NCBI GenBank assembly: GCA_030295235.1
Contig: AP026123.1
Location: forward strand, 1-64,000
DNA from: Fistulifera solaris
Taxonomy: Eukaryota > Bacillariophyta > Bacillariophyceae > Naviculales > Stauroneidaceae
Reading direction: 5' to 3'
Length of the DNA stretch: 64,000 bases
The notes beneath the pieces are model-generated. The model saw nothing but the letters and a program-made list of their open reading frames with translations, was not told the DNA's origin and did no database searches. Made by a program: the position numbers and the translations under genes. Shown here piece by piece: positions 62,478 to 64,000 of the stretch. Every line of letters begins with the position of its first letter. Position 1 is the first letter of the stretch.

Positions 62478-64000
62478 TCAGATTAAAAAGGTCCTTTCGG
62501 TCATCGACTCTAGCAAGAGCATACGAGTGCCTTCGAACATGATACTACGGACGGAACAATTCCATCCAACCCGATCATCGATTCTAGACTTTAAATTCGC
62601 CAACGCCTGAGCAGATCTTTGTTTAGCGCTTTGCGCATTCATGGCAACTAAAATTTCAGCGGCAGGTTCCAGAACAATTACATCTGCTGCGTCGCCATTT
62701 TCAGATTCGATGCGTAGACCAAGGCGATAGTAGTAGCTGTCATCGTCGGCCTTTGTAAGAATTTTGTCTATCGACGAAATGCTTGGCAACGACGGAATAA
62801 GATTTTTGAGAAACACTCGGCCTGTAAAAATTCCATCGTCGTACGATGTAAGCAACTCTTGAAGCGACTTGCTTTGAAAAAGAGACACGGGAACGGGAAT
62901 CGGCACATCGCCGTTTTCATTTTCAATCTCCTCATAGGGAAGGATCCCGCTGTCAGAGTTTCGTTCTTCACCACGGCGTGCATCATGTTTCCTCAATAGA
63001 TCAGTTACCTCGTAGCAATCGTCAGGTATCGGCGTCACGTGCGTCACACCTCTACTGTAGGCAACCGTCAAGCAGGTCAACTTATTATATTGTATACTGT
63101 CATCCCAGGCGTTCCGCAAGCGAAGAAAAGTACCGGGTTGCAAGTCTTTAATTTGTTCCCAATGAGGATCTTCCCAAACAACAACATTCACCACTCTACC
63201 CGTTACTTGAGTTGGGGGATCAAGACCCAATTTGCGACAAGCAGCTGCAAGTCGAGTTAAGACTTCAGGTGGGGGTCGCCATCCTCGTTCTGTTCACCAA
63301 TTGGGTTAGGATCCGAAACAGGAATTCCGGTTCCGTCCCAAACACGCAAAAATCCCCTAGGAACATTGCCAATCAAGTCTCCGGGTGGCATTGAGTAAAC
63401 CCCAGTAATCATAACAGAAAAGTCGCCCTTAAATCCAGATGAGAGTGTCGAAGACGCTTGTGGGACATGCAGATTCGATAATGTACACTGGTATTGGCTT
63501 CGCAAGGACGGGAAGTTACGCTACCATGTTCAAACGCGATATGTGAGACGATAACATGATCACGAATACCAATAGACTCATCGTTCAACAAATTGATCCC
63601 ACGAACCTGTCGTTCTTGTCCCCAAAGCCAGAGTCGTTCCATTTCCTTCTTTTCACTTTCAGTCGTCTCTGTATTTTGACTGGCGACATAGGTCCATTCC
63701 CACACACCTTCGCTTTGTTCTTCTTTCCGACAAACAACAAAAGAGCTTTGCTTCAGTCCAGTCAGCTGTACACTGCCTCTATGTTTCTTCACTTCGAGTC
63801 GATGCATCCGAATCACGTCACCGGCGAGCCGAACGTGTGGAAAGTGATGCTTGCCAACACCAAAAATATTTATTGTCACGGGCTGCGGTTCATCTTCCAC
63901 ATTGCTTGGTGCAATGCTCTCATCTACTAAACTAACCGTCATCATCCAGTCTGATTCTTTGAGCTGTCGCGCGGGCGTAAAGGAAAGAACTACCGCCATC
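62478..64000 (-). CDS. POT1: POT1-like telomere single-strand-binding protein (partial)
   Basis: POT1 caps telomeres by binding the G-rich overhang through two OB folds. OB1: VVLSFTPARQLKESDWMMTV, VTINIFGVGKHHFPHVRLAG, then DVIRMHRLEVKKHRGSVQLT. OB2: FSVMITGVYSMPPG, GFLRVWDGTGIPVSD, GRVVNVVVWEDPHWEQIKDL and QPGTFLRLRNAW, in the order of the POT1/Telo_bind family. The written text starts at an internal Met (63999); by family comparison perhaps 20 or more residues precede it beyond the window. Two single-base shifts interrupt it, near the GGG 63510-63512 and the G run 63271-63275 (one base short: DPPPEVLTRLAAACRKLG follows). The C-terminal half continues SLRSIMFEG-like to a stop at 62478. About 500 residues visible. 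Confidence 0.82.

Noticed and set aside
1-64000. tRNA, rRNA genes or CRISPR arrays
   Set aside because: No full cloverleaf-type sequence or rRNA signature was seen by eye in the gaps, and no spaced short repeats with unique spacers; the satellite and palindrome arrays are of other types.

Overview
This is a chromosome end from a nuclear eukaryotic genome. It opens with about ten copies of the telomere repeat CCCTAA and continues into gene-dense DNA with few, short GT-AG introns (80-131 nt where the splice sites are clear). Several traits point to a stramenopile alga, most likely a diatom: a Copia-type retroelement of diatom flavour (gag knuckle of the W-C-x-x-H-x-x-W-x-x-H-x4-C type), an iron-sulfur-free APS reductase fused to thioredoxin, a small diatom-type family carrying RVSFADELVSEVVTRPRT, and an IRE1 with a C-terminal CCCH finger. 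The species is not identified.

Layout: 1-1.9 kb is subtelomere (telomere repeats, an 18-bp perfect hairpin, a broken small gene, a nested inverted repeat). 2.5-19.8 kb carries Ssu72, an AhpD-like protein, a TPR/PDK1-like kinase with a decayed phosphoesterase-like tail, a multi-CXXC zinc-finger protein, CCT1, a VWA protein, an apyrase and a KDEL-tagged PDI. 22.0-28.2 kb is a Copia LTR retrotransposon with indistinguishable LTRs. 28.6-42 kb carries a proteasome beta-like protein with a signal peptide, an array of heat-shock-element-like palindromes, an LRR-like protein, a diatom-type protein, an ankyrin protein, a VOC/glyoxalase-like protein, an EF-hand protein, mitochondrial bL27 and PI31. 42.6-45.8 kb has APS reductase and a tandem copy lacking its catalytic end. 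46.9-54 kb has a large conserved protist protein of unknown function and IRE1. 54.4-56.85 kb is an 11-copy satellite. 57.7-64 kb has an acidic disordered protein, a ubiquitin C-terminal hydrolase head-to-head with a beta2-type proteasome protein, and a POT1-like telomere-binding protein that runs off the window.

The window is rich in protein quality control: CCT1, PDI, IRE1, PI31, UCH and two proteasome beta paralogs. Both beta paralogs and, less certainly, the UCH begin with signal-peptide-like sequences, suggesting a proteolytic set sent into the secretory route or the periplastid space. This is the most interesting biological lead, and it is inference.

A warning for users: most long genes here are interrupted by single-base shifts, usually in short homopolymers, and the homologous reading continues at once in another frame. 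The simplest reading is uncorrected consensus indels rather than mass pseudogenisation. Gene spans below therefore cover the whole homologous region.
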